Shown one piece after another: positions 50,312-58,855 of a DNA stretch of 64,000 nucleotides. Under the pieces are notes generated by a model. It was not told the origin of the DNA. It worked only from the letters and a program-made list of their open reading frames with translations, and searched no databases. The position numbers and the translations under genes were made by a program. Source of the DNA: Halobellus ruber (GTDB lineage: Archaea > Halobacteriota > Halobacteria > Halobacteriales > Haloferacaceae); assembly GCF_014212355.1 (NCBI RefSeq), contig NZ_JACKXD010000002.1, positions 558,001 to 622,000 on the forward strand. Reading direction: 5' to 3'. The first letter of the stretch is position 1, and every line of letters starts with the position of its first letter.

Positions 50312-51625
50312 ATGAGCGGAAGCGCTGGCGGCGGAGGCGGGATCGACTCCGACGAGACGCTGTTCGATCCCGTCGAACTACTTCGGAGCCTCGACGGCGC
50401 AGGCGTCACGGAGTTGGCCCGGGAGCTGGGAATCGCAAAGAGCACCGTCCACGGTCACCTCACGACGCTACGGGAGCGTGGGTTCGTCGTCAAGCAGTCC
50501 GGACAGTACGAACTGGGGCTTCGGTTCTTCGAGTACGGGCAGTACGTTCGGAGCCAACTCGACATCGTCCAGTCGGCGACGTTCGCCGTACAGCGACTCG
50601 AGGCGGAGACCGGGGAGATGGTGTGGCTTTTCGCCCACCGGAACGAGAAGGCAATCCACGTCTACGGGCGCAGCGGCAAAAACGACATCCACGTGAACAC
50701 CATACTGGGGACGCGGACGCATATGCACTACGGGGGCAAAGCCATCCTCGCGCACCTCTCGAAATCGGCGGTGGCGGACGTGATCGACACCCACGGACTC
50801 CCGGCGCGGACGGAGAACACCATCACCGACCCGGACCGACTGCTCGCCGAACTCGATCGGATCAGAGAGCAGGGATACGCGCTCAATCTCAGCGAGGACC
50901 TGAGCGGGATCCACGCGGTCGGCGTGCGCCTGACCGTCGACGGCGAGATACAGGGGGCGTTGAGCGTCGCCGGGCCGGCCCACCGGATGCCGAGGGAGCG
51001 GTGTGAAGGGGAGATCCTCGATCGGCTCCGGGCCGCCACCGACGAGATCGATCTCACGCTTGCGTACCGCTATAGTAGCGTTTGCAAGTCTTCGCTCACT
51101 CGCTCGCACGGCGGCGTGCGATCGGATGTGCAACCAGTTGCAAACGCTAGTATAGCCCCCCACCACGGGGAACGTAAACGTCGGCGGACGTACGCCAGGG
51201 CCCCGTGGATCGTCCGCGCCATATCCGGGGGCCGGTCAATGAAACGGGCGCGTTCGGGCCTGGTCACCGATTCCGCCACGAGACACCGGCGAGGATCACA
51301 ATTATTAACAGGGCCGTTCGCCTGTCTTCCCGTCATAGACCCGTATGAACCTCAAGGATGCGCTCGACCGGACGGTGCGGTGTTACCCCGACAAGACCGC
51401 CCTCGTGACCGACGACGGACGGTCGCTCACGTACGCGGAACTCGACGCCCGGGCCGACAGGCTGGCGAACGCCCTCGGCGAGCGGATCGGCACCGACCGG
51501 TGTGCGATCCTCTCGGTCAACACGGTGGCCGCGATCGAGTCGATGTTCGCGGGGAACAAACGCGGGATCGCGACCGTCCAACTGTCGTACCGGGCAACCG
51601 TCGAGGAGTTGGCGAGTATGGCTGA
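50312..51625 (+). CDS. IclR-family transcriptional regulator with abnormal C-terminal read-through
   Basis: Residues 20-70 are the winged helix (GVTELARELGIAKSTVHGHL) and 85-250 the effector domain (GRSGKNDIHVNTILGTRTHM, LSEDLSGIHAVGVRL, GALSVAGPAHRM). The normal IclR end comes at about residue 253 (DEIDLTLAYR). Exactly there the 84-base element begins and no stop follows. The frame runs on through the element (SSVCKSSLTRSHGGVRSD), across 190 non-coding bases and 94 codons into the next gene, giving a 437-residue product with a 184-residue tail without homology. It probably controls the neighbouring aromatic genes. The tail may destabilise it. Confidence 0.85.
   Translation: MSGSAGGGGGIDSDETLFDPVELLRSLDGAGVTELARELGIAKSTVHGHLTTLRERGFVVKQSGQYELGLRFFEYGQYVRSQLDIVQSATFAVQRLEAETGEMVWLFAHRNEKAIHVYGRSGKNDIHVNTILGTRTHMHYGGKAILAHLSKSAVADVIDTHGLPARTENTITDPDRLLAELDRIREQGYALNLSEDLSGIHAVGVRLTVDGEIQGALSVAGPAHRMPRERCEGEILDRLRAATDEIDLTLAYRYSSVCKSSLTRSHGGVRSDVQPVANASIAPHHGERKRRRTYARAPWIVRAISGGRSMKRARSGLVTDSATRHRRGSQLLTGPFACLPVIDPYEPQGCARPDGAVLPRQDRPRDRRRTVAHVRGTRRPGRQAGERPRRADRHRPVCDPLGQHGGRDRVDVRGEQTRDRDRPTVVPGNRRGVGEYG
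51071..51154 (+). repeat. 84-base interrupted palindrome, copy D, at the 3' end of iclR
   Basis: Starts TATAGTAGCGTTTGCAAG and ends CAAACGCTAGTATA with one change in the right terminal repeat (CTAG for CTAC); core CGCTCGCACGGCGGCGTGCG. It follows the last IclR-like codon without a stop. Confidence 0.85.
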
Positions 51626-52898
51626 CACGGCGGGGGCGACCGCGGTCCTCTTCGACGATCACAACGCCGACGAGGCGTTGGAACTCACAGACAGGGGCGT
51701 CTTCGAGGTCGCGATCCACACCGGCGACCGGGAGATCGGTCGCGATGACGTCGAGTCCTACGAGGCCGTCCTCGATGGCGCCGACCCTGAACTCGAACCG
51801 ACCCTGCCGGCGGACGACGAGTGTGCGGTGCTGTACACGAGCGGCACCACGAGCGTCCCGAAGGCGGTCCCGTTCGACCAGGAACAGCTGTGGTACGGCG
51901 CCATCCAGGGGATCATGGAACACGGTATCGACGAGACCGACGTCGCCCTCTGTACGTCGCCGTGGTACCATATGGTCACGACCGACGCGTGGCTCTACCC
52001 GCATTTCGTCGCCGGCGCGACGGTCGTGCTCCACTCGACGTTCGAGCCCGAGGAGGCGCTGGAGCTGATCGCGGCCCACGACGTGACCGGGCTCCTCGGC
52101 GTCCCAACGCAGCTGAAAGCGCTCAACGGCGTCCAAAAGGAGGTCGAGGACCCCTACGACACCGACTCGCTGCGGTACGTCCGGACCGGCGGCGCGATCG
52201 TGACCGAGACCCTGATCGAGGAGACCCACGAGCACCTCAGCGAGGCGGTCTACAACACCTACGGGATGACCGAGGCGGGGCCGGACCTCACCTTCGCACG
52301 CCCCAGCGCCCAGGCCGAGCACCCGGGGACGATCGGCAAGGAGGCGTTCTCCTGGGAGCTCCGCGTGGTCGAATCCCCCGGCCTCTCGGAGAACCCCGAC
52401 CCCGAGGCCACGGTCGACGCCGGCGAGCGCGGGGAGATCATCGCCCGCGGGCCGGGGATGTCGACGGGGTACATCGACAACGACGAGGCCGAGGAAAGGA
52501 GCTACTTCGACGGGTGGCTCCGGACGCGCGACGTCGCCGAGATCGACGAGGACGGCTTCCTCTACATCGTCGATCGCGTGGACAATATGATCGTCAGCGG
52601 CGGCGAGAACATCTACCCCGCGGCGGTCGAGCGCGTCCTCGGCAACCACCCCGACGTGGCGGAGGCCTGCGTCTTCGGCCGCGACGACGAGGAGTGGGGC
52701 CAGATCGTTACCGCAGTCGTGGTCACCGAGGAGGGCGCGAGGGTGACCGACGACGACCTCGACGACTACTGCCTCCAGCACGACGGGCTCGCGAACTTCA
52801 AGCGCCCGCGAGCCTACGCGATCACCGACGAGCCGCTCCCGCGGAGCGACACCGGGACGGTACTGAGAGAGCAACTCGTACAGGAGTACTTCGCCTGA
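51345..52898 (+). CDS. acyl-CoA ligase, AMP-forming (third ANL-type ligase)
   Basis: A 517-residue ligase, distinct from the importer-linked pair. The nucleotide loop is LYTSGTTSVPKAVPF, where the usual GxPK is SVPK. Other motifs are YNTYGMTEAGPDLTF, VDRVDNMIVSGGENIYP and the C-terminal segment LPRSDTGTVLREQL, where the catalytic Lys of the PRTxxGKI motif is replaced: the position reads D-T-G-T. ATG 51345 lies about 40 bases after AATTATTA (51300-51307). By position it may activate an aromatic acid. The altered C-terminal lysine could affect adenylation. Confidence 0.87.
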   Translation: MNLKDALDRTVRCYPDKTALVTDDGRSLTYAELDARADRLANALGERIGTDRCAILSVNTVAAIESMFAGNKRGIATVQLSYRATVEELASMADTAGATAVLFDDHNADEALELTDRGVFEVAIHTGDREIGRDDVESYEAVLDGADPELEPTLPADDECAVLYTSGTTSVPKAVPFDQEQLWYGAIQGIMEHGIDETDVALCTSPWYHMVTTDAWLYPHFVAGATVVLHSTFEPEEALELIAAHDVTGLLGVPTQLKALNGVQKEVEDPYDTDSLRYVRTGGAIVTETLIEETHEHLSEAVYNTYGMTEAGPDLTFARPSAQAEHPGTIGKEAFSWELRVVESPGLSENPDPEATVDAGERGEIIARGPGMSTGYIDNDEAEERSYFDGWLRTRDVAEIDEDGFLYIVDRVDNMIVSGGENIYPAAVERVLGNHPDVAEACVFGRDDEEWGQIVTAVVVTEEGARVTDDDLDDYCLQHDGLANFKRPRAYAITDEPLPRSDTGTVLREQLVQEYFA

Positions 52899-52928
52899 GC
52901 GGCCCTTCGCCCGCGGGCGGTGACGCCG

Positions 52929-54338
52929 TCAGAAGAACAGCACGAACAGCCCGATCTGGATCGGGAAGAGGAGAAGGAGCGTCGCGACCGTACAGGCGCT
53001 CGCCATCCGGCTGAGTTCCGCGGAGTCGACCACGTCCAGCCCCAACATCGCGACGAGCACCGCCGACTGATACGGGAAGAAGTAGCTGTTCAGGGCGACG
53101 CTCTCGGCCGCCGCGATCGGGAGAAGCGGGATCCCGGCGGTGTTCCCAAAGGACACGAACACGGGGGTGATCACGCTCGCGACCGCCAGCCCCTCCATCA
53201 GGAACGCCAACCCCATCGAGACTGCCGTCACGAACACCATCACGAGCGGCAGCGAGAGGTCCGCGGGGAGGTACGTAAGCAGGGTGTTCGCCGCGAGGTC
53301 GGTGAACGCCGTCCGCTGGAGTCCCTCCGCGATCGCGAAGATCGCGCCCATGAAGAAGATGATCGAGAGGTCGGTCTCGCCGACGGCCCCGTGGTCGATC
53401 ACGCCGATCCGCGGCGCGAACGCGAGCAGGGCGACGACGGCGGCGCCGAAGAGCGGATGCAGCCCGTGGACGAAGTCGGTAGCCCAGATCGCCACCCCGA
53501 CGAGCAGAAAGGCGAGCATCCGGCGCTCCCGCGGCGACGCCGCGGTCGACTCGATCACGTCCGGGGCCGTCATCGCGTCGCGGTCCGACGGGCGGTAGAG
53601 CAGGTACGTGACCCCGATCACGACGACGGCCCGGCAGATCGCCATCACCGGCCCTATCCACAGCGCCCAGAGGGTCCAGGAGATGGAGGGGCCGCCGCCG
53701 GCGTCGATCAATCCGGTGACGATGATGTTCGCGAGCGACGCCGTGAGGATGCCGGCTCCGCCGTAGTAGGTCACGAAAAGCGGGCCGAGAAAGAGCCCGA
53801 TCGTCGCCGCCCGCTCGTCGAACAGCTCCCCGACCGACAGCACGATCGGCGCGAGGATCAACACCCGGACCAGCGACGAGGGAACGAGCACCGCGAGCGC
53901 GAGCCCCCCGGCCGACAGGACCACGAGCAGATACCGGTACGCCGACAGCGCGTCGCCGGCGACCCCGTCGGGCATCCGGTCGAGGGTGATCCACTCTACA
54001 AGCCCCGCGAGCCCGCTCTCGCCGGCCGCCTCGCCGATGAGCAGCCCCACGACCACGAGCCAGGTCGCCGGCGACTGGAACCCGGTGAGCGCGAGTTCCG
54101 GGGAGAACGCGACCCCGATCAACCCGATTCCGACCAGCGCAGTGAACCACGGATCCACCGGGGTGGCGATCCAGAGGGCGACACAGAACACCGTTATCGC
54201 AAGCATCCGGGCGGCGTCGGCGGGGAGCGGCGCGGCCCCGAGCACGATCCCGGCGGCCGCGACGCCGGCCGGAACCGCGAGCCACGCGGGATCGACAGGG
54301 AGGGCAGCGGCGACGCGGCCCGGGAGTCCGTCGGTCAT
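52929..54338 (-). CDS. SLC13/DASS-type transporter
   Basis: Integral membrane protein of 469 residues with about 11-12 hydrophobic segments. The SLC13 (divalent anion:Na+ symporter) pattern is seen in TGFQSPATWLVVVGLLIGEA, LVPSSLVRVLILAPIVLSV and the C-terminal repeat SMGLAFLMEGLAVASVITPVFVSFG with LNSYFFPYQSA. Family members carry dicarboxylates, sulfate or related anions with Na+. In this island it may take up an aromatic or dicarboxylic acid. It is convergent with the CoA ligase. Confidence 0.85.
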   Translation of the reverse strand: MTDGLPGRVAAALPVDPAWLAVPAGVAAAGIVLGAAPLPADAARMLAITVFCVALWIATPVDPWFTALVGIGLIGVAFSPELALTGFQSPATWLVVVGLLIGEAAGESGLAGLVEWITLDRMPDGVAGDALSAYRYLLVVLSAGGLALAVLVPSSLVRVLILAPIVLSVGELFDERAATIGLFLGPLFVTYYGGAGILTASLANIIVTGLIDAGGGPSISWTLWALWIGPVMAICRAVVVIGVTYLLYRPSDRDAMTAPDVIESTAASPRERRMLAFLLVGVAIWATDFVHGLHPLFGAAVVALLAFAPRIGVIDHGAVGETDLSIIFFMGAIFAIAEGLQRTAFTDLAANTLLTYLPADLSLPLVMVFVTAVSMGLAFLMEGLAVASVITPVFVSFGNTAGIPLLPIAAAESVALNSYFFPYQSAVLVAMLGLDVVDSAELSRMASACTVATLLLLFPIQIGLFVLFF

Positions 54339-54376
54339 ACGTTACGGTATCGGGCGTCTCAGGCAACCCAAATGAG

Positions 54377-54840
54377 GGTACCGATGGCGACGCGGCCGAC
54401 CGCCTCGGCATCACCCCCGGAGGGGCCGCCGTCACCCACGGTGATCCGGACCACGTGGGCGGGCTCGCCGGCCTCGCCGGGCGCTTCAGCCCGGAGACGT
54501 GGGTCCCCGAAGGCGCCGCGGTCGAGGTCCGGGCCGACTACCGCGTCGGCGACGGCGACGCCGTTGGACCGTTCACCGCGATCGCCGTCCCGGGTCACAC
54601 CGACGCCCACCACGTACTGGTCGACGAAGCCGCCGGCGTGGCCGTGATCGGCGACGCGCTGTTCGGCGCCGACGCCCGTGGCTCCCGGCGGCACACTACT
54701 CCGTGGACCTCGCGACCGCCGACGACTCCCTGTCGCGGCTGCTCGAGTACGACTTCGAGGCCGGTCTCGTTTATTAGGGCTCCAGCCTGACCGAGGGGGC
54801 AAGCGGGAAGATCGACGCGTTCCTGGAGCTCGTTGGGAAA
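54377..54840 (+). pseudogene. metallo-beta-lactamase-fold hydrolase remnant
   Basis: Homology begins abruptly with LGITPGGAAVTHGDPDHVGG (metal motif H-x-D-x-D-H) and continues AIAVPGHTDAHHVLVDEAAG and VAVIGDALFGADARG. At 54680-54681 one G is missing, and the next frame gives LPAAHYSVDLATADDSLSRL and LEYDFEAGLVY, then TAG (54776-54778). After this a third stretch GSSLTEGASGKIDAFLEL follows. The N-terminal third is absent. Its direction matches the ADP-forming CoA synthetase genes behind it. Confidence 0.8.
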
Positions 54841-54924
54841 CGCCGCTTCCCGGTTCCCCGCCCGTCTCCCGGCGGAGTGGGGCGGTGGGAAAACGCTTTG
54901 ACACTCTTCGACGAAACCCGGGGT

Positions 54925-56355
54925 GTGAGTCTGACACAGCTGTTCGAGCCCTCGGGGGTCGCGGTCGTCGGCGCGTCGCGGACCGATGGCAAGATCGGAT
55001 ACGTGGCGATGGCGAACGCGACGCAGTTCGAGGGGCCGGTGTATCCGGTGAACCCCTCCGGGTCGGGGGAGCTGTTCGGCGCGGAGTTCGTTCCCTCGGT
55101 GACGGAGATCGACGGCCCCGTGGACCTGGCGCTGTGTTGCGTCCCGGGTCCGGCGATGCCGGACGTCTTAGCGGAGTGCGGCGAGGCGGGGATCGGCGCG
55201 GCCGTGATCTACGCCAGCGGGTTCGCGGAGGCCGGCGGCGAGGGCGAAAAACTCCAGGAGCGGATCGTCGAGGTCGCAGACGAGCACGACGTTTCACTCC
55301 TGGGACCGAACACCAGCGGCTTTCTGGTGCCCGCGACCGACCTCCGGTGCTCCTTCGCCAGCGGCGTCGAGGAGGTTCCGCCGGGGAACACCGCGGTCGT
55401 CGCCCAGAGCGGCGGTGTCGCCCACGTGCTGGGCTTCCAGTCCCGCCGGCAGCGACGCGGCGTCTCGGCGATGGTCGGCCTCGGAAACCGCGCCGACGTC
55501 GGGTTCGCGGAGGCGATCGAGTACTTCGACGGCGACGACCGGACCGACTCGATCGTGCTCCACATCGAGGGGACCGACGACGGCCGCCGGCTGCTCGAAG
55601 CCTGCCGGGAAAGCGACACGCCGGTGATCGCGTACAAGGTCGGCCAGTCCGACGTCGGGGCGTTCGCCGAATCCCACACCGGGGCCCTGACCGGTGACCA
55701 CGAGCTCTACACCGCGGGGTTCGCCCAGTACGGCGTCCCGACCGTCGACGCCACCGACGACCTGCTGGACGCCGCGGCGGCGCTCGGCAACTCGCCGTCG
55801 CCGCAGGGCCCGAACGTGGGCGTCGTCACCGCCCAGGCCGGGCCGGGCATCATCATCACCGACCGGATCCAGCGGGCCGGCGGCCGGCTGCCCGAACTCA
55901 CCGCCGAGACCAACGCCCGCGTCGACGACATCCTCCCGGGGATCACCTACGACGACAACCCGGTCGACACCGGCCGGCCGATGCCGGAGTTCGGCGACCT
56001 CGTCGCGGCGGTCGCCGAGGACGATCGGATCGACATCGTGCTCGTCTACGAACTGTTCGAGGAGGCGCTCGGCCTCCCGGTCGACACGCTGGAAGGGCTC
56101 GCAGAGCGGGTCGGAAAGCCGGTCCTGTTCGCGACCGAGGGGATCGAGGCGGAACTCGCAGCCGAGCGTGACGCCTTAGAAGCTGCCGGGATTCCAACCT
56201 TCGAGACGCCCGAGCGGGCCGCCGACGCCGCGGGCGTGCTCGCCCGATACGCCCGGCTTCACGCCGACGACGCGCCGGAGGCCACGGCGGACGGCGGGCG
56301 GTCGCTGCACAGCGGACCTCGCGGCGTGCCCGGGGAGGTGCCCCGCGATGAGTGA
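54925..56355 (+). CDS. acdA: acyl-CoA synthetase, ADP-forming, alpha subunit
   Basis: Forms or cleaves acyl-CoA with ATP/ADP and phosphate through a phospho-histidine. The 476-residue protein has the CoA-binding domain (FEPSGVAVVGASRTDGKIG), the succinyl-CoA-ligase-like domains (LLGPNTSGF) and the active-site His in ESHTGALTGDHELY near residue 251. GTG 54925 is chosen: family members begin just before LxxLFxPxSVAVVGAS. It overlaps the beta subunit gene by eight bases. Haloarchaeal enzymes of this kind are often one fused chain; here the two parts are separate. Confidence 0.9.
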   Translation: MSLTQLFEPSGVAVVGASRTDGKIGYVAMANATQFEGPVYPVNPSGSGELFGAEFVPSVTEIDGPVDLALCCVPGPAMPDVLAECGEAGIGAAVIYASGFAEAGGEGEKLQERIVEVADEHDVSLLGPNTSGFLVPATDLRCSFASGVEEVPPGNTAVVAQSGGVAHVLGFQSRRQRRGVSAMVGLGNRADVGFAEAIEYFDGDDRTDSIVLHIEGTDDGRRLLEACRESDTPVIAYKVGQSDVGAFAESHTGALTGDHELYTAGFAQYGVPTVDATDDLLDAAAALGNSPSPQGPNVGVVTAQAGPGIIITDRIQRAGGRLPELTAETNARVDDILPGITYDDNPVDTGRPMPEFGDLVAAVAEDDRIDIVLVYELFEEALGLPVDTLEGLAERVGKPVLFATEGIEAELAAERDALEAAGIPTFETPERAADAAGVLARYARLHADDAPEATADGGRSLHSGPRGVPGEVPRDE

Positions 56356-57049
56356 CCCCGACCCGATCGCCGCCGCCCGTGCCGAGGGGCGGACGACGCT
56401 GACCGAGGCGGAGGGCAAGCGGCTCCTCGCCTCGGCGGGCGTCGAGACGACCGCATTCCGTGTCTGCGCCGACGCCGACGCCGCGGTCGAGGCTGCCGAG
56501 GAGATCGGCTACCCGGTCGTGGCGAAGGTCTCCGCACCGGAGGTGACGCACAAAAGCGACTGGGCCGGCGGCGTCGGCGTCGCGGTCGGACGCGACTCGC
56601 CGGAGGCAGTCCGGGAGGCTGCGGCCGAAGTTTTCGCCGCAGGCGACGAGCGCGGCATCCACGCCGAGGTGTTAATCGAGGAGGCCGCGGACCTCGATCG
56701 CGGTATCGAAGTCATCGTCGGCGGCGTCCGGGACCCCTCGTTCGGGCCGGTCGTGCTCACCGGGTTGGGCGGCGTCTTCACCGAGATCTTCGAGGACACC
56801 AGCCACCGGGTCGCGCCGATCGATCACGCGGAGGCTCGGGGCGCGATCGAGGAGCTACAGGCCGCGCCGCTACTGCACGGCTACCGCGGGAGCGACCCGG
56901 CCGACGTGGAGGCCCTGGCGGCGGCGGTCGTCGCGGTCGGCGACCTCGTGGCCGAGCACCCGATCGCCGAACTCGACGTCAACCCACTTCTGGCGACGAC
57001 CGACGGAGTAATAGCGCTCGACGCGCTCGTCGTACTGGAGGACGCGTGA
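56348..57049 (+). CDS. acdB: acyl-CoA synthetase, ADP-forming, beta subunit (ATP-grasp)
   Basis: A 233-residue ATP-grasp_5 protein that completes the enzyme with the alpha subunit. Typical are LLASAGVETTAFRVCADAD, GYPVVAKVSAPEVTHKSDWAG, FGPVVLTGLGGVFTEIFED and ELDVNPLLAT. The stop overlaps the start of the thioesterase gene by one base (TGATG), so alpha, beta and thioesterase form one translationally coupled operon. The enzyme could recover ATP from an aromatic or short acyl-CoA. Confidence 0.92.
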   Translation: MSDPDPIAAARAEGRTTLTEAEGKRLLASAGVETTAFRVCADADAAVEAAEEIGYPVVAKVSAPEVTHKSDWAGGVGVAVGRDSPEAVREAAAEVFAAGDERGIHAEVLIEEAADLDRGIEVIVGGVRDPSFGPVVLTGLGGVFTEIFEDTSHRVAPIDHAEARGAIEELQAAPLLHGYRGSDPADVEALAAAVVAVGDLVAEHPIAELDVNPLLATTDGVIALDALVVLEDA

Positions 57050-57450
57050 TGTTCGAACGCATCTGGACCGTTCGGTTCTCCGACACCGACCCGCACGGCA
57101 TCGCCCACTACCCACGGATCGTCGACGCCCTGCACGAGACCTCGGATATGTTCATGCAGGAGATCGGCTTCCCGTTCTGGGAGCTCGCACAGAACCGGGA
57201 CTTCGGGTTCCCGCTGGTGGAGATGGACTTCGAGTTCGACGCCCCGCTGCACGCCGGCGACGAGGTCCGGATCACACTGACGCCGGACCCGAGTACCCGT
57301 GCCGTCCGGTTCGAGTACGAGGCGTACGCCGGGGACACGCTCGCGTTCTCGGGCTACGAACAGCGGGTCTGTGCGCGGACGGGTGGTGGCGGCGCCATCG
57401 AGATCCCCGACGGGATCCGCGAGCAGTTCCTCGACTACGCCGAGGAGTAA
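57049..57450 (+). CDS. acyl-CoA thioesterase, 4-hydroxybenzoyl-CoA thioesterase-like (hot-dog fold)
   Basis: A 133-residue hot-dog protein. The 4HBT signature is FSDTDPHGIAHYPRIVDALHE with the catalytic-position Asp. A strand/helix pattern EMDFEFDAPLHAGDEVRITL and VRFEYEAYAGDTLAFSGY follows. The family hydrolyses aryl- or acyl-CoAs. Directly upstream of gentisate dioxygenase it would release free hydroxybenzoate from its CoA ester before ring cleavage. ATG 57049 is preferred to GTG 57046. Confidence 0.88.
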   Translation: MFERIWTVRFSDTDPHGIAHYPRIVDALHETSDMFMQEIGFPFWELAQNRDFGFPLVEMDFEFDAPLHAGDEVRITLTPDPSTRAVRFEYEAYAGDTLAFSGYEQRVCARTGGGGAIEIPDGIREQFLDYAEE

Positions 57451-57495
57451 GGGGCTGTTCGTTACGTTTTTACTATCAACACGGCAACTTCGTCT

Positions 57496-57669
57496 ATGGC
57501 CGAGTTCACGAACCCCTACGCGGAGGAAGACCCGTTCGTGGAAGCCCACTTCGAGTGCCTGGAGTGCGGCGGCAAACTCTGGGAGTACGGGATCCAACGC
57601 CGGATGGTGTGTGAGGACTGCCGGGCGCTGTTCAGGACCGACGAGATCCTCGAGGCGCAGACGAGCTGA
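57496..57669 (+). CDS. 57-residue zinc-ribbon microprotein
   Basis: The frame encodes MAEFTNPYAEEDPFVEAHFE, then C21-LE-C24, a short loop and C39-ED-C42, followed by RALFRTDEILEAQTS. Two CxxC pairs 14 residues apart form a typical zinc ribbon of the small haloarchaeal type. It has no DNA-binding region beyond the ribbon. It lies between the thioesterase and gdoA with a TATA-like TTTTTACTAT (57468-57477) about 24 bases ahead of the ATG. It may regulate the ring-cleavage genes or be unrelated. Confidence 0.75.
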   Translation: MAEFTNPYAEEDPFVEAHFECLECGGKLWEYGIQRRMVCEDCRALFRTDEILEAQTS

Positions 57670-57719
57670 CGACGACCGCCGTCGCGGTCTCGACGCCGAC
57701 GTTCGTCGGTCCCAGTACA

Positions 57720-57725
57720 TTTATG
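57720..57725 (+). promoter_or_regulatory. TATA box of gdoA
   Basis: TTTATG in the context ACATTTATGCC, centred at 57723, 26 bases before ATG 57749. It supports the start MAQQEPED and a separate, leaderless gdoA transcript. Confidence 0.55.
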
Positions 57726-57748
57726 CCCGCGTTTCACCAAGTAGTGGT

Positions 57749-58825
57749 ATGGCACAGCAAGAGCCAGAAGACCTCTTAGAGATGAGCTCCGAGACGCGGA
57801 GCATCCTCGAAGAACACAGCCTCGAGCCGCTGTGGGAGGTCGAAGACCGGTTCGGGACCGTGATGGACGACCCCGAGGCGGACATCTGGAAGTGGGAGGA
57901 CATCCAGGAGTCGATCGACGCCATCGAGCGGGACGTCCCGATCGCCGACCTCCCGCCGGGGTTCCAGCGTCGGGTCGCCGTTCCGATCGACACCGCCAAC
58001 GCGATCTCGAACACCATCTACGTCGGGATCCAGACGGTCTCGCCCGGCGAGACCGCGCCCGCGCACCGCCACGGCGCCAACGCCCTCCGGTTCACGATCG
58101 ACGGGGCCGAGGACATGAAGACCGTCGTCGCCGGCGAGGAGTTCCCGATGAAGGACAACGACCTGATCACGACCCCGCAGTGGGAGTGGCACGATCACGT
58201 CAACGAGAGCGACGAGACGGCGGCGTGGCTCGACGTCCTGGACCTCCCCTTGGTCTTGGACTCGCTCAACGCGAAGAACACCTTCGAGTACCACGAACTC
58301 GAGCGGCAGCCGGTGACCAAGACCCAGGGATACTGGGCCTCCCAGTACGGTCGCGGCCGTCCACAGGACGAAGTGGAGGACGACAGCATCCCGGGGCCCT
58401 TCGAGGGCACCAAGGAGCCGACGCCGCCATACCGGTTCCAGTGGGCGGAGATGATCGAGTCGCTCCGCCAGCGGGCCGACAACGGCGACCCCGACCCACA
58501 CGACGGCTACAGCCTGTCGTACGTCAATCCCGCCTCCGGGGAGCCGCCGCTGTTCCCCACGATGTCGTTCCGGGCACAACTCCTCTTCGAGGAGACCGAC
58601 CCGCACTTCCACAACGCCACCGAGGTGTACTTCGTCATCGAGGGCGAGGGTGCGACCCACGTCGGCAACGAGGCCTTAGAGTGGAGCCAGTGGGACGTCT
58701 TCGTGGTCCCGCCGGACGAGATCCACCACCACGACCCCGACGAGGAGGCGAAGCTGCTCGCGATGACCGACCGGCCGGTGTTCGAGTCGATCAACCTCTA
58801 CGCCGAGGCCGAGCCGTCGTCGTAA
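57749..58825 (+). CDS. gdoA: gentisate 1,2-dioxygenase (bicupin)
   Basis: Cleaves gentisate between C1 and C2 to maleylpyruvate with Fe(II) and O2. The 358-residue length is normal. The first cupin carries metal ligands H106 and H108 in APAHRHGANALRF and a His of WHDH (148-150). The second cupin also has a full ligand set (DPHFHNATEVYFVIEG and DEIHHHD). SQYGRGRP and PPYRFQW segments are family-typical. Upstream thioesterase and CoA synthetase resemble gentisate clusters known in Haloferax and Haloarcula. Maleylpyruvate isomerase is not recognised nearby. Confidence 0.92.
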   Translation: MAQQEPEDLLEMSSETRSILEEHSLEPLWEVEDRFGTVMDDPEADIWKWEDIQESIDAIERDVPIADLPPGFQRRVAVPIDTANAISNTIYVGIQTVSPGETAPAHRHGANALRFTIDGAEDMKTVVAGEEFPMKDNDLITTPQWEWHDHVNESDETAAWLDVLDLPLVLDSLNAKNTFEYHELERQPVTKTQGYWASQYGRGRPQDEVEDDSIPGPFEGTKEPTPPYRFQWAEMIESLRQRADNGDPDPHDGYSLSYVNPASGEPPLFPTMSFRAQLLFEETDPHFHNATEVYFVIEGEGATHVGNEALEWSQWDVFVVPPDEIHHHDPDEEAKLLAMTDRPVFESINLYAEAEPSS

Positions 58826-58855
58826 CTCCGGAGCCGACTCGAACGGCCCGCAGCG

